From: Hofstenia miamia
Lineage: Eukaryota > Xenacoelomorpha > Acoela
Direction of reading: 5' to 3'
Length of the DNA: 64,000 nt
Assembly (NCBI GenBank): GCA_004352715.1
Contig: SCFE01000002.1
Coordinates: 2,007,094-2,071,093, forward strand
The position numbers and the translations under genes are program-made. Positions 45,894 to 57,717 of this stretch are shown in pieces (the stretch's first letter is position 1; each line of letters begins with the position of its first letter). The notes under the pieces are model-generated. The model worked only from the letters and a program-made list of their open reading frames with translations, searched no databases and had not been told where the DNA came from.

Positions 45894-47433
45894 TTGCAGC
45901 TTTTGATAAGTTCTTCATATTTCTTTCTTTATGACTGCAGATCTATCGTGATCTCTGAGCATCTTACACATGCAGTTAGTGACTACTTCCATTGTATTAC
46001 CGAACAATTTGCTAATTGTTTGTTTCACTTCCTTGAGCATTTGAGTTTTTTTCTGCCAAGGAACAATCAAATTTAGTTCCACGCTTACCATGAATGTCCA
46101 TCTGAAATTTGTTTTTCTCTTTGCTTCTATAAATATTCTAAGTGTATTATTAAGACATTAATCGTTGTAGCGTTTATAATGCCATAAAACTCACAGTAGT
46201 GAACAAAAGAATTCACTATTTAGAATCTGCCACTTTTTCTGATTGATTATCTGTTGTGTATAGATGATATTAATAGTATAATCTTCATTTTCAATTTTTT
46301 TGGTTCCATAAAGGATTCAAGGAAAAGGGTTGTCTTAACAGTAGGCATAATTACGAGGTATCTGACTCGCATCATCTTCAGTTGTGGGAGAACTCTACTT
46401 TATCTTGTGCCACATAAGAAGTCAAACCGCAGCTATCTAGTATGTCATTTGCTAAAGGCATAGACGTAAACCAATTATCATAAATGACATTTCTGCCATT
46501 ATGATGGTGTGGCTTAGTCAGTTCTTTTGCATATAATGTACATACCCATTTCTTTTACTATTAAAGCCGGGTTCACAGAGTGCTAAATAAGGATGGGCAT
46601 TTAACATTGTTTGATTTTGTGTCGCATATAATGAATAACTTCAGTCTATATTTTGCGGAGATATATATATATTCGCAAAGGTCTCTTACCTCTAAAGTCA
46701 ACAACTACTCTCATATATAATTATGGCTGAACGTGGATTGTAGTTATTGATGCAGTTGCTTATAAAATCTTCCAGATTGTTTGTATTTGAGTAAATCTGT
46801 CATGAGCTTTACATGAAGCATCATCAAGTTTGAGACATTAGGTTGAGTAGGTAGATCGTCTTTTGTACTTGTACATTGGATATCTGAACATCTTGTTACT
46901 TCTCAGATAATTATCATGCGGACCCACTGAATTCCAGAACGCTTATCAAAGCCTTCAATTCGTCAAAATGTACAGGATTTATTTTAGGCTTGTAAGTCTT
47001 GTAATGCATTCGTTAGTCATAATTTTTTACTGCACATTATTGTTTAGGAAAAGAGGAAAACACTCAGTCTCTGTTTTAGCAATTGTGAATCATTTTTTGT
47101 GTTCTGGGTTTCTTCCTCTTATCAAGTTTTTCCTTTAGGGTGCAACTAAATTTAGGAGTAACGCTCCAGCACTTGCCTCTGCCAAATAATAGTTTTAGAA
47201 ATTGGCAGCAACCTTGCGGTGCCTCAACGCACACGACTAGTATGGCGTTGTGTCACATCTTACTTTCCCTCTCAAATGAATCACTGTCACTACTGATGTC
47301 TTCAAGAATCCAAGGACTATCGTTTTTATCAGTCATACATACTATAAATCGAAAGACTGCATCATTTGATTCAGATTCTACTTCTAATTTTGCTAGTTGC
47401 TTGTTAAATTCTTCATCACCACTACTTTCATGA
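45894..47433 (-). pseudogene. piggyBac transposase pseudogene (copy 1)
   Basis: Minus-strand pieces in shifted frames. First an acidic N-terminal stretch with SSGDEEFNKQLAKLEVESES (from about 47433). Then NNYNPRSA and FRGKRPLRIYI near 46770-46660, the piggyBac FRGR.PFR.YIP.KP core. Then NGRNVIYDNWFTSMPLAND near 46500-46440, the DN(W/F)FTS block with a catalytic Asp. Multiple frameshifts and stops make it inactive. Ends with TTAA flanks were not located. Duplicated with the surrounding 5.4 kb. Confidence 0.8.
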
Positions 47434-47487
47434 CCTTTGCATTTTAATCAAATTACAAGGAGCGCGATATATATTTATGTACAAAAG

Positions 47488-48487
47488 NNNNNNNNNNNNN
47501 NNNNNNNNNNNNNNNNNNNNNNNNNNNNNNNNNNNNNNNNNNNNNNNNNNNNNNNNNNNNNNNNNNNNNNNNNNNNNNNNNNNNNNNNNNNNNNNNNNNN
47601 NNNNNNNNNNNNNNNNNNNNNNNNNNNNNNNNNNNNNNNNNNNNNNNNNNNNNNNNNNNNNNNNNNNNNNNNNNNNNNNNNNNNNNNNNNNNNNNNNNNN
47701 NNNNNNNNNNNNNNNNNNNNNNNNNNNNNNNNNNNNNNNNNNNNNNNNNNNNNNNNNNNNNNNNNNNNNNNNNNNNNNNNNNNNNNNNNNNNNNNNNNNN
47801 NNNNNNNNNNNNNNNNNNNNNNNNNNNNNNNNNNNNNNNNNNNNNNNNNNNNNNNNNNNNNNNNNNNNNNNNNNNNNNNNNNNNNNNNNNNNNNNNNNNN
47901 NNNNNNNNNNNNNNNNNNNNNNNNNNNNNNNNNNNNNNNNNNNNNNNNNNNNNNNNNNNNNNNNNNNNNNNNNNNNNNNNNNNNNNNNNNNNNNNNNNNN
48001 NNNNNNNNNNNNNNNNNNNNNNNNNNNNNNNNNNNNNNNNNNNNNNNNNNNNNNNNNNNNNNNNNNNNNNNNNNNNNNNNNNNNNNNNNNNNNNNNNNNN
48101 NNNNNNNNNNNNNNNNNNNNNNNNNNNNNNNNNNNNNNNNNNNNNNNNNNNNNNNNNNNNNNNNNNNNNNNNNNNNNNNNNNNNNNNNNNNNNNNNNNNN
48201 NNNNNNNNNNNNNNNNNNNNNNNNNNNNNNNNNNNNNNNNNNNNNNNNNNNNNNNNNNNNNNNNNNNNNNNNNNNNNNNNNNNNNNNNNNNNNNNNNNNN
48301 NNNNNNNNNNNNNNNNNNNNNNNNNNNNNNNNNNNNNNNNNNNNNNNNNNNNNNNNNNNNNNNNNNNNNNNNNNNNNNNNNNNNNNNNNNNNNNNNNNNN
48401 NNNNNNNNNNNNNNNNNNNNNNNNNNNNNNNNNNNNNNNNNNNNNNNNNNNNNNNNNNNNNNNNNNNNNNNNNNNNNNNNNNNNNNN
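47488..48487. other. Assembly gap, 1000 N
   Basis: Exactly 1000 N at the end of duplication copy 1. Confidence 0.99.
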
Positions 48488-48711
48488 GGTTGGGTTAGGG
48501 TTTGGGTTAGGGAAAATTGTAGGAAAAACTAAATATGTCTTTTACTTTACCCTAACACTAACCCTAACCCAAACCCTTTTCCAACTGAAAATGTTCCCCC
48601 CAAGATTTTCCACCTGAAGATATGCCCCCAAAGCTTTGGGGGGCACATCTTCAGGTGATCCAAATGCTGGTTAGGTGTGCGGCGCACATAAAAAGAATAC
48701 GCCTCTGAACA
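48488..48711. repeat. Foldback DNA: telomere-like inverted arms and a 47-bp hairpin
   Basis: GGTTGGGTTAGGGTTTGGG (48488) is answered in inverse by CCCTAACCCAAACCC near 48563. Next, CACCTGAAGATATGCCCCC with its inverse forms a stem at 48611-48657 around AAAGCTTT, with one mismatch and one bulge. A direct variant (CTGAAAATGTTCCCCCCAAG) precedes it. This segment is unique to the left side of copy 2. Confidence 0.75.
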
Positions 48712-48953
48712 GAACCCATATTTTCAAAGCGGATGAGCTCATAGATTCTTAATGAAGTATGCGTCTTTCTGGTGACTAATGAAATAATAACTATCTTTAT
48801 TTTGTAATGCATGGGTAACTTTTTAATAATGTAGTACATAACCATTTATTTATATAACCTTTACATGTAACGGTGAGAAACTGATGTTTTACTTGCAGTA
48901 TACACTTTTATACCATTAATCAAACTTAAATTATTCTCTTCTAAGAAATTCAG

Positions 48954-49098
48954 TTTTAGTAATGAAGGTTCCGAAGCACTTAAAGATCTTACTGAAGAAT
49001 ATGCAAACAAAAAACTTGGAAGAGAATTAATCCCTTATGATTTAGCAAAGGAAAGAGTTACTAGTTCTATTAAGGATCGCTTTCATCTTAACAATATA
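48954..49098 (+). CDS. Internal exon of an unidentified gene (copy 2)
   Basis: Identical in sequence and splice sites to 42290-42434, with the GTGAGT donor at 49099-49104. Confidence 0.5.
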
Positions 49099-49474
49099 GT
49101 GAGTTGGTTCAATTTTAAATAGTCTAACTATTGGCAGATATATACTTTCCTTTTCAAATGCAAATTATCATAATAAAATGATGTCGAATATTTTGCATAT
49201 TGTATTGGATTAGTGCATAAGTTCGTGCAGTATTATTCATTGCAAAGTAAAACACACCAACTTTTTCCTTTACCCAGAGGCGAGTATAGCTTATAAGATT
49301 TGGAGAGGCTAAAATGACAGAGTACTGTTTTTTTTTAAAAATTTGGAAATGCGAAATGCTGCAAAATTCAGTCCCATTCAAAGGAAACATAAATACAACA
49401 AGACAAAAAAAGAATATTCTTATTTGTTGAACATTTCTAAATATAAAAATATATAAGTAGCAAAATCATAATTA

Positions 49475-49689
49475 TTATTTTATTTCAAGTCTTCTTGGCA
49501 TCTCGCATTTTGCTTGTAGGCTATATCGTAAAGCTGGGAGATTTGCAAAAACATCTACAGCTTCTTCAGTGGTCACTTTCATAAACAGATCTTTTTCAAT
49601 TGACATTAATGCCAAGTATGAAAGACGGTCTTCAGCAATTGTTGAACGCAAGAAACTATGTATTCATTCAGCTGATGCATCTTTTACAA
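49475..49689 (-). pseudogene. hAT-superfamily transposase C-terminal fragment (copy 2)
   Basis: Duplicate of 42831-43045 with a rare base change in the upstream non-open part. Confidence 0.65.
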
Positions 49690-51211
49690 ATATTTTAGAC
49701 TAACTTTCACTCTCATTATTCTCATTAATATGGAATGCTTGTCAGTGATGTCTAGTTAATGTTCAGTTAAATGAATTAATGGAAAACGGATTTGCATTAC
49801 AGAAAATGCATTCAGTTAATCACATTTGCTCTTTAAATTCTACAAAGCGTTGTTTTAGCGGTAAACTGAATTACAAATTCAAAGCACATTTAGGCTTGTC
49901 TTAATGCTGTGGCCAATCAGCCAGTTTTGTTGGACATCAGAAAGATATCCGGCTCGAGGAAACAGCTTTCGGCATTCACCGGTGACGTAAAATAGTGACA
50001 GCTCGTGTAACTTCACTAAGCAGGGGATTATTGCTCTGTTTTTGCTGAAATTTTTAAGGTCTGGAGCATTCTAATTGACAGAACAAAGACATGGACACAT
50101 TTTTCGTTGAACATCTGCAAGCTGTATTCAACATTCATTGATTCAATTTGAGAAACTTAAAAAGATTTGTCGATAATCCGTTCCAATAGCATACGTTTAT
50201 AAATTATTCAGTTAACTGATGTTCAAGCAAGTTAAACAAAGGCGCAAGCAAAATAAACACATGACTTTCCGTGAATTTTAAAATTAAATTTCGTGTACTT
50301 TAAATTAAAAGTGCGGTAAAAATTTAATGATTTGAAATATGTAACATATTTTCATGACACGGATATGCTTATTCCCAGTTGTTATTTTCCACCCTATTTT
50401 TGTACACATATATTTTGAAAGAATGATTATTGGTTGTAATTTCAGAAATAGAGTTTACCTAAATATTCCTCTACACAGATTTTTTATATTCCATAAAATC
50501 AACATTCATCATTCAATTATTTAACATAATTTTCCAAATTTCGATATAAAATGATTTACTTGATTTTTAATTTTTCATCATTGCACATTAAATGGTTCAA
50601 TAGTGCTCTAGATTTCTTTTCGTTAATTTGCTTGCAGTTTTAATTAATTTGCTTGAATATTTTTTAATTCAGCTGAGAAAAGGTATAATAGAAACTGAAC
50701 CTGATTCCGTAAAAATTCCGTGAACGGATTCAATTAACTCGATATCACTGATGCTATGTAACTAAAAATGAACATGTCCTTGTTTAGTCAACATGTATAC
50801 GATGCAGCAGCCACCAGAATATTTTGTTACATTTTTTGAGAAATGGGCATTAATGAACGAACTTCATAATAGTGATTTTCTAAATTAAGCAGTGACAATT
50901 TTTATTTAAATGATGCACCTTAACAACTCGACCTAATGATTATGATAAAAACAGTAAGAACCAATTGTTAATAATTGACTCATTTTTCAACTTGCTTCAG
51001 ATTTTACTTCATGCACATTGTTTGATTGGACAGAAACATCTCAGTTGTGATCAAGTTAAGTGATTAATTCTTAATAGGTAATCATTTAGTTCCCAGTTAG
51101 CCTATGGTGGTAAAAATATCAAAAAATCATATTTTTATTCAATAACAACACTTTGTTGCATACACAAGGCGTCCGCAAGTTCAGTGCAGTGAAATGAAAT
51201 CAAAAATTTAC

Positions 51212-51343
51212 TTAAGAAAACGTTACAAATAATGCTGGAAGTTGTCCGCCTTCGATTTCTAGACAGTCTTTAATGCGTTTTTGAAGGTTCGAGAAGACCA
51301 TCTTTAAATTTTGCGAAGTAATTTGCTCAATGTTAATGGTTAT
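51212..51343 (-). pseudogene. IS630/Tc1-superfamily transposase tail (copy 2)
   Basis: Duplicate of 44572-44703. Confidence 0.5.
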
Positions 51344-51819
51344 CGCTGTTGAAGCTCCATAACGCTGTGTGGATGAAAAAATAACTTCTTCTTCAAGATG
51401 TCATCCGAAAAACATGTTCCCTCTAAAAGCATTCATCTTTCAATCAAGATAAATAATTATTTTAAACTAGGAGGAGTTCCGCTTTAATCAATTCTTTAAA
51501 CACAGCATTTTCAGTGCGCAGTGACATTTTCGACACCCTGTAGAATGAAAGGATGATAATGAAATAAAACATGACAAAATTTTGATTTAGTTCTAAAATA
51601 AATTCTTCTTTACTGAATGATGTGTTTTCTTCACTGAAGATAAAAAATTGAAAAACGTATCTCATGTTACGAATAAATACTTTACATAGCTATAACACAT
51701 TTCCAATACAGTTACTATAAAACTGCTCAATAAATGTAATCAATTATGATATCACTAAAGTAACAGAACAGAAACTAACTACTTAATTAAGTAATACAAA
51801 TACTTGCTCACAAACAATT

Positions 51820-52510
51820 TTCACAGTGCAAAAACTGATACGCAACCAGAGGAACCGTAAGGCCCTAAATTGTCTCAGAGGGTATCTCCACGTGGTGTTT
51901 CCTATGTAATACTAACACTCAGTCGGCGCGTCGTTGTGTGGAGGCCCAAACCTACATCAGACGTTAAAACCAGGGTACAGAAGATGCCACCATGTATGCT
52001 TTGCATATATGGGTGCGGTAATGTTCGAGAAACCTGTCTGTTCTAGTGTTGTGGAGACAGACGGCGACACAGTGGAAACACTGTTAGCAAGACTGCTACC
52101 TGGCACCAGTTAGGGTGCGTCTCATAGGGCAGTCATACAGAGAGAAAACTCTTTGTCTCTGGCCTATGAGATAAGCTTATGAAAGTCTTATTCTGGAGTT
52201 TGCCTCCCAATTAGCTAGGATGCTTTGCATTTTAGTAAAAACAGCTCCAATATTTTTCCTGGATCTATTAGCAGCCAACAGGCGCTCTCTTAGTTACCAC
52301 TGTTAGTAGCCTTGGTTGGCCAAAGCGGGAGAGGCCCAGCCCTCTCAACTGAAGTTGGGCCTTCGCCTTCACTATGCTGATCAGACTCAACACAGATCAG
52401 CATTCTGCGTGCCAGGGGTCGCCTGGTACACTTCTAGGGGTTAAGGTCCGGACCCGGATCGTGGACTCACCCACTCATCAGTCTGTCGACTGTTAGAGGA
52501 ACCCCACCAC
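51820..52510. other. GC-richer island (copy 2)
   Basis: Duplicate of 45180-45870, apparently without change. Confidence 0.4.
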
Positions 52511-52533
52511 CCAACCAGTTTACAGATGAAAAT

Positions 52534-54073
52534 TTGCAGCTTTTGATAAGTTCTTCATATTTCTTTCTTTATGACTGCAGATCTATCGTGATCTCTGAGC
52601 ATCTTACACATGCAGTTAGTGACTACTTCCATTGTATTACCGAACAATTTGCTAATTGTTTGTTTCACTTCCTTGAGCATTTGAGTTTTTTTCTGCCAAG
52701 GAACAATCAAATTTAGTTCCACGCTTACCATGAATGTCCATCTGAAATTTGTTTTTCTCTTTGCTTCTATAAATATTCTAAGTGTATTATTAAGACATTA
52801 ATCGTTGTAGCGTTTATAATGCCATAAAACTCACAGTAGTGAACAAAAGAATTCACTATTTAGAATCTGCCACTTTTTCTGATTGATTATCTGTTGTGTA
52901 TAGATGATATTAATAGTATAATCTTCATTTTCAATTTTTTTGGTTCCATAAAGGATTCAAGGAAAAGGGTTGTCTTAACAGTAGGCATAATTACGAGGTA
53001 TCTGACTCGCATCATCTTCAGTTGTGGGAGAACTCTACTTTATCTTGTGCCACATAAGAAGTCAAACCGCAGCTATCTAGTATGTCATTTGCTAAAGGCA
53101 TAGACGTAAACCAATTATCATAAATGACATTTCTGCCATTATGATGGTGTGGCTTAGTCAGTTCTTTTGCATATAATGTACATACCCATTTCTTTTACTA
53201 TTAAAGCCGGGTTCACAGAGTGCTAAATAAGGATGGGCATTTAACATTGTTTGATTTTGTGTCGCATATAATGAATAACTTCAGTCTATATTTTGCGGAG
53301 ATATATATATATTCGCAAAGGTCTCTTACCTCTAAAGTCAACAACTACTCTCATATATAATTATGGCTGAACGTGGATTGTAGTTATTGATGCAGTTGCT
53401 TATAAAATCTTCCAGATTGTTTGTATTTGAGTAAATCTGTCATGAGCTTTACATGAAGCATCATCAAGTTTGAGACATTAGGTTGAGTAGGTAGATCGTC
53501 TTTTGTACTTGTACATTGGATATCTGAACATCTTGTTACTTCTCAGATAATTATCATGCGGACCCACTGAATTCCAGAACGCTTATCAAAGCCTTCAATT
53601 CGTCAAAATGTACAGGATTTATTTTAGGCTTGTAAGTCTTGTAATGCATTCGTTAGTCATAATTTTTTACTGCACATTATTGTTTAGGAAAAGAGGAAAA
53701 CACTCAGTCTCTGTTTTAGCAATTGTGAATCATTTTTTGTGTTCTGGGTTTCTTCCTCTTATCAAGTTTTTCCTTTAGGGTGCAACTAAATTTAGGAGTA
53801 ACGCTCCAGCACTTGCCTCTGCCAAATAATAGTTTTAGAAATTGGCAGCAACCTTGCGGTGCCTCAACGCACACGACTAGTATGGCGTTGTGTCACATCT
53901 TACTTTCCCTCTCAAATGAATCACTGTCACTACTGATGTCTTCAAGAATCCAAGGACTATCGTTTTTATCAGTCATACATACTATAAATCGAAAGACTGC
54001 ATCATTTGATTCAGATTCTACTTCTAATTTTGCTAGTTGCTTGTTAAATTCTTCATCACCACTACTTTCATGA
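52534..54073 (-). pseudogene. piggyBac transposase pseudogene (copy 2)
   Basis: Duplicate of 45894-47433 with the same frameshifts, so the inactivation predates the duplication (or the copy is an assembly artefact). Confidence 0.8.
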
Positions 54074-54127
54074 CCTTTGCATTTTAATCAAATTACAAGG
54101 AGCGCGATATATATTTATGTACAAAAG

Positions 54128-55127
54128 NNNNNNNNNNNNNNNNNNNNNNNNNNNNNNNNNNNNNNNNNNNNNNNNNNNNNNNNNNNNNNNNNNNNNNNNN
54201 NNNNNNNNNNNNNNNNNNNNNNNNNNNNNNNNNNNNNNNNNNNNNNNNNNNNNNNNNNNNNNNNNNNNNNNNNNNNNNNNNNNNNNNNNNNNNNNNNNNN
54301 NNNNNNNNNNNNNNNNNNNNNNNNNNNNNNNNNNNNNNNNNNNNNNNNNNNNNNNNNNNNNNNNNNNNNNNNNNNNNNNNNNNNNNNNNNNNNNNNNNNN
54401 NNNNNNNNNNNNNNNNNNNNNNNNNNNNNNNNNNNNNNNNNNNNNNNNNNNNNNNNNNNNNNNNNNNNNNNNNNNNNNNNNNNNNNNNNNNNNNNNNNNN
54501 NNNNNNNNNNNNNNNNNNNNNNNNNNNNNNNNNNNNNNNNNNNNNNNNNNNNNNNNNNNNNNNNNNNNNNNNNNNNNNNNNNNNNNNNNNNNNNNNNNNN
54601 NNNNNNNNNNNNNNNNNNNNNNNNNNNNNNNNNNNNNNNNNNNNNNNNNNNNNNNNNNNNNNNNNNNNNNNNNNNNNNNNNNNNNNNNNNNNNNNNNNNN
54701 NNNNNNNNNNNNNNNNNNNNNNNNNNNNNNNNNNNNNNNNNNNNNNNNNNNNNNNNNNNNNNNNNNNNNNNNNNNNNNNNNNNNNNNNNNNNNNNNNNNN
54801 NNNNNNNNNNNNNNNNNNNNNNNNNNNNNNNNNNNNNNNNNNNNNNNNNNNNNNNNNNNNNNNNNNNNNNNNNNNNNNNNNNNNNNNNNNNNNNNNNNNN
54901 NNNNNNNNNNNNNNNNNNNNNNNNNNNNNNNNNNNNNNNNNNNNNNNNNNNNNNNNNNNNNNNNNNNNNNNNNNNNNNNNNNNNNNNNNNNNNNNNNNNN
55001 NNNNNNNNNNNNNNNNNNNNNNNNNNNNNNNNNNNNNNNNNNNNNNNNNNNNNNNNNNNNNNNNNNNNNNNNNNNNNNNNNNNNNNNNNNNNNNNNNNNN
55101 NNNNNNNNNNNNNNNNNNNNNNNNNNN
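54128..55127. other. Assembly gap, 1000 N
   Basis: Exactly 1000 N; its left flank is identical to that of the gap at 47488. Confidence 0.99.
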
Positions 55128-55455
55128 ATCCATAACGCAATTAAGATCATCATATAATATTTTGGCCCCGAATTACTTTATTCAGTATCAATCTTTATGT
55201 ATGATTCACAAATTTATTCATGAATTAAGTTCATTAAGTTTTCTTAATAATTACATCAAAATCAATAAAAGAAATAAAACACTTTTTAGCATCAATAATC
55301 GTCAAGATTCATTTTCTTTTAAATGTTCAATCTCTTGGAATGATTTAAGTATTGATATAAAATGTGAGAAAAACTATAAACACTTCAAGAAAAAAATAAA
55401 ACAATTTCTATTAATTAGGCAAACATTATTATTAATAAACTCAACGCATGGTTAA
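55128..55455 (+). pseudogene. Non-LTR retrotransposon ORF2, extreme C terminus
   Basis: Plus-strand open stretch to the TAA at 55453. It has the LINE C-terminal layout: LAPNYFIQYQSLCMIHKFIH, a hydrophilic middle, ISWNDLSIDIKCEKNYKHFK and KKKIKQFLL. About 70 bp of 3' sequence and an (ATT)n tail follow. It starts at a gap, so the RT palm, if present, is unsequenced. Confidence 0.65.
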
Positions 55456-55521
55456 ATTACTTTTAAAACTGCCCTTTATTTAATATTGCATATTTAATTA
55501 GTTTTGTAAATATTTTTGTCA

Positions 55522-55523
<2 letters not shown>

Positions 55524-55584
<61 letters not shown>
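55524..55584 (+). repeat. (TTA)n microsatellite, LINE 3' tail
   Basis: About 20 TTA units shortly after the LINE stop codon; a microsatellite tail is usual for CR1/jockey-like 3' ends. Confidence 0.85.
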
Positions 55585-55585
<1 letters not shown>

Positions 55586-56577
55586 CAAATGCTCAAATAC
55601 TTATGAATAAAATTGTTAAGTTTATCTTTCCAGTGATTCCGTGAATCTGTGTGAATCAGAAGTTATTTAATGCACTTCTTAAGTATCTTTCTAACATTAA
55701 AAAAGTCTTGCAAGAAACAAATTTGTCATAAACCCGATAAGGTTTACATTAAAATGACGTGAAATATTGACAAATTAGTTCTTTTCAAGAGGCAAAAGCT
55801 GATAATTCTAATCTGAAATTTTGGATTACTTATAAAAACTTCACAATTTACATGAAACCATAATAATCTATAAACATTTACTACTGGAGAAGTGGATTAA
55901 AAGGGTTGAACAATAACTGAAAATGATCAGGCGTTCTCGAAAAACAAAGGGTTGCTTTAATGCGAAAAATAGAAATTTAAGCGATAATCATACTAAAAAC
56001 TTGACATATCCAGATTTAAAAGACCTAAGCCTCCTAGAGAACGCTTGGGAATCATTTGAGATCTAACGTATAACAATGAAGACAAAAAGACGTCTAAGTA
56101 TTTCTAAATAACTGCTAAACATGGACACAGTACGTTATGAAATCTCTGGTTATATGAATACTTTGGTCTTACGTAATGGCTCATTACAACTATTTAAATG
56201 GGATCTAATCAATACCTACCAATTTAAATTACATGAATTGCGCACAATTGAAATATGTTACTGATCTTTTTAACAATTTCATATGATTTGACAAAAGAAT
56301 TGTCCAAATGTATAATATAAAATTAAATAATTAAAATTGACTTTTATTTCATAAAAAATATTCCTCAAGAATTGGAGTGCAAGGGCAATTCTTCACTATT
56401 GATTTTAGGTGTATACAATGTTTTTCTAAAATAAAATGAAAAAATGTACTTGCAAATGATTAGGTCAAAATATATATTTTTTGTTAGTGATCGCTAATGT
56501 GCTATTACATTCTCAAAAATATCATTACGAAAAACGATGAAATAACATTTAAACATTTATATAGAAAAGGAACAAAC
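55585..56577. other. AT-rich noncoding DNA, presumed torsin-like intron
   Basis: No exon recognised on either strand. Confidence 0.4.
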
Positions 56578-56774
56578 TGCATAGCGGAGAACAGAGTAGG
56601 AGTCATCATGTGGAAAATCTCTGACTTTATTGAACATGCGAAAACATTTACTTTTCGGACCCTCTTTGAAAATGTGTTTAACAATTTTTTCTGTAACAAA
56701 TGTTTTGCCGGTTCCAGGTGGACCATGGAATGATAATACTCGTGCCTGATGTGGTGAATCTTCTGAAAAATGAC
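56578..56774 (-). CDS. Torsin-like AAA+ ATPase, Walker A exon
   Basis: The exon starts after an AG acceptor (56776-56775); two bases complete the Ser codon begun by the exon at 58541. It reads ARVLSFHGPPGTGKTFVTEK, a Walker A P-loop in torsin context, then IVKHIFKEG and RDFPHDD, like the torsin NIFKEG...HFPH segment. Torsins usually have Asn after the P-loop Lys (GTGKN), whereas this one has Thr, the ordinary AAA+ residue. The 3' border is uncertain; a weak GTTTGT donor would end it at 56578 in phase 0, and a stop follows 24 bases later if unspliced. The Walker B exon should follow at lower coordinates but was not found. Confidence 0.82.
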
Positions 56775-57470
56775 CTAAACAGATTGAAATAAATTCAAAT
56801 TTATAGATTATACTTGTGATTTTTCTAGAAAGGAAAATTTACAAAAAATATAAGATTTCTAGAATGTTATTCACATCGTTGTTGGTATTGTTGGTTGAAA
56901 GTTTTTCTAGACTCAAACAATTTCTGAGTGCAAGTTCAAGTTTCCAATTAGAAATTAAACTACTAGGTTGCCCCAAAATTTCGTAAGCACTTGAAAAAAT
57001 TAAATTTTATGCATTTTTTAATTATTATATTTTTTGCGTTTATATTGTTATAGTAATATTCATTTTTTGATCCAGGTAATGGATAAAATTGAGCTGCGAG
57101 TTTTGGTTCGCTACTGCTGGAAGCGAGGTCTTTCAACTAGAAAAGCTGCTGAAGAGATTTGTGCTGCCGAAGGTAAAGAAACAATTGCATATGCGGCGAT
57201 CTCAAAATGGTACAAGCGTTTCGAATCTGGCGACATGAGTCTTGAAGATATGCCTCGTTCAGGTCGGCCGTTAAAGCTGGATGATGGAGACTTAAAAACC
57301 GGGTTGAACATTGCTCCTTCATCGAGCACTCGAGAATTGGCTGGTGAGCTTGGAGTTGGCAAATCGACAATTCACCGACACTTGAAGCAACTTGATTTTG
57401 TTCACAAAAAGCCGCGCCAAGATCCTCACGAACTCACCGAAGCACAAGCCAACAGACGAGGAATCGTACA

Positions 57471-57508
57471 TTTTTCAAGTGTTTACGAACTTTTGGGACA
57501 ACCTAATA
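57471..57508 (+). repeat. Internal copy of the mariner 3' terminus
   Basis: 38 bp identical to 57957-57994, placed inside the transposase gene just before a gap. It indicates either an internally deleted copy joined here or a misassembly. Confidence 0.85.
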
Positions 57509-57717
57509 NNNNNNNNNNNNNNNNNNNNNNNNNNNNNNNNNNNNNNNNNNNNNNNNNNNNNNNNNNNNNNNNNNNNNNNNNNNNNNNNNNNNNNNNNNNN
57601 NNNNNNNNNNNNNNNNNNNNNNNNNNNNNNNNNNNNNNNNNNNNNNNNNNNNNNNNNNNNNNNNNNNNNNNNNNNNNNNNNNNNNNNNNNNNNNNNNNNN
57701 NNNNNNNNNNNNNNNNN
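57509..57717. other. Assembly gap, 209 N
   Basis: Replaces the mariner catalytic core. Confidence 0.99.

Larger units (their letters stand above)
42046..47487. repeat. 5.4-kb direct duplication, copy 1
   Basis: Collinear and nearly identical with 48712-54127. The offset starts at 6666 and drops through small indels to 6640. Differences (base changes, a roughly 20-bp indel near 42720, a replaced patch near 43215) lie in the left 2.3 kb. From about 44330 to 47487 I saw no difference. Both copies end at the same sequence directly at a 1000-N gap. Confidence 0.93.
48712..54127. repeat. 5.4-kb direct duplication, copy 2
   Basis: See 42046-47487. The left border is a clean switch from the foldback DNA into shared sequence at GAACCC; the right border is the second 1000-N gap. 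Confidence 0.93.

Noticed and set aside
48488-48580. TTAGGG-like runs as an interstitial telomere
   Set aside because: Units are irregular, short and in inverted orientation; a foldback element fits better.
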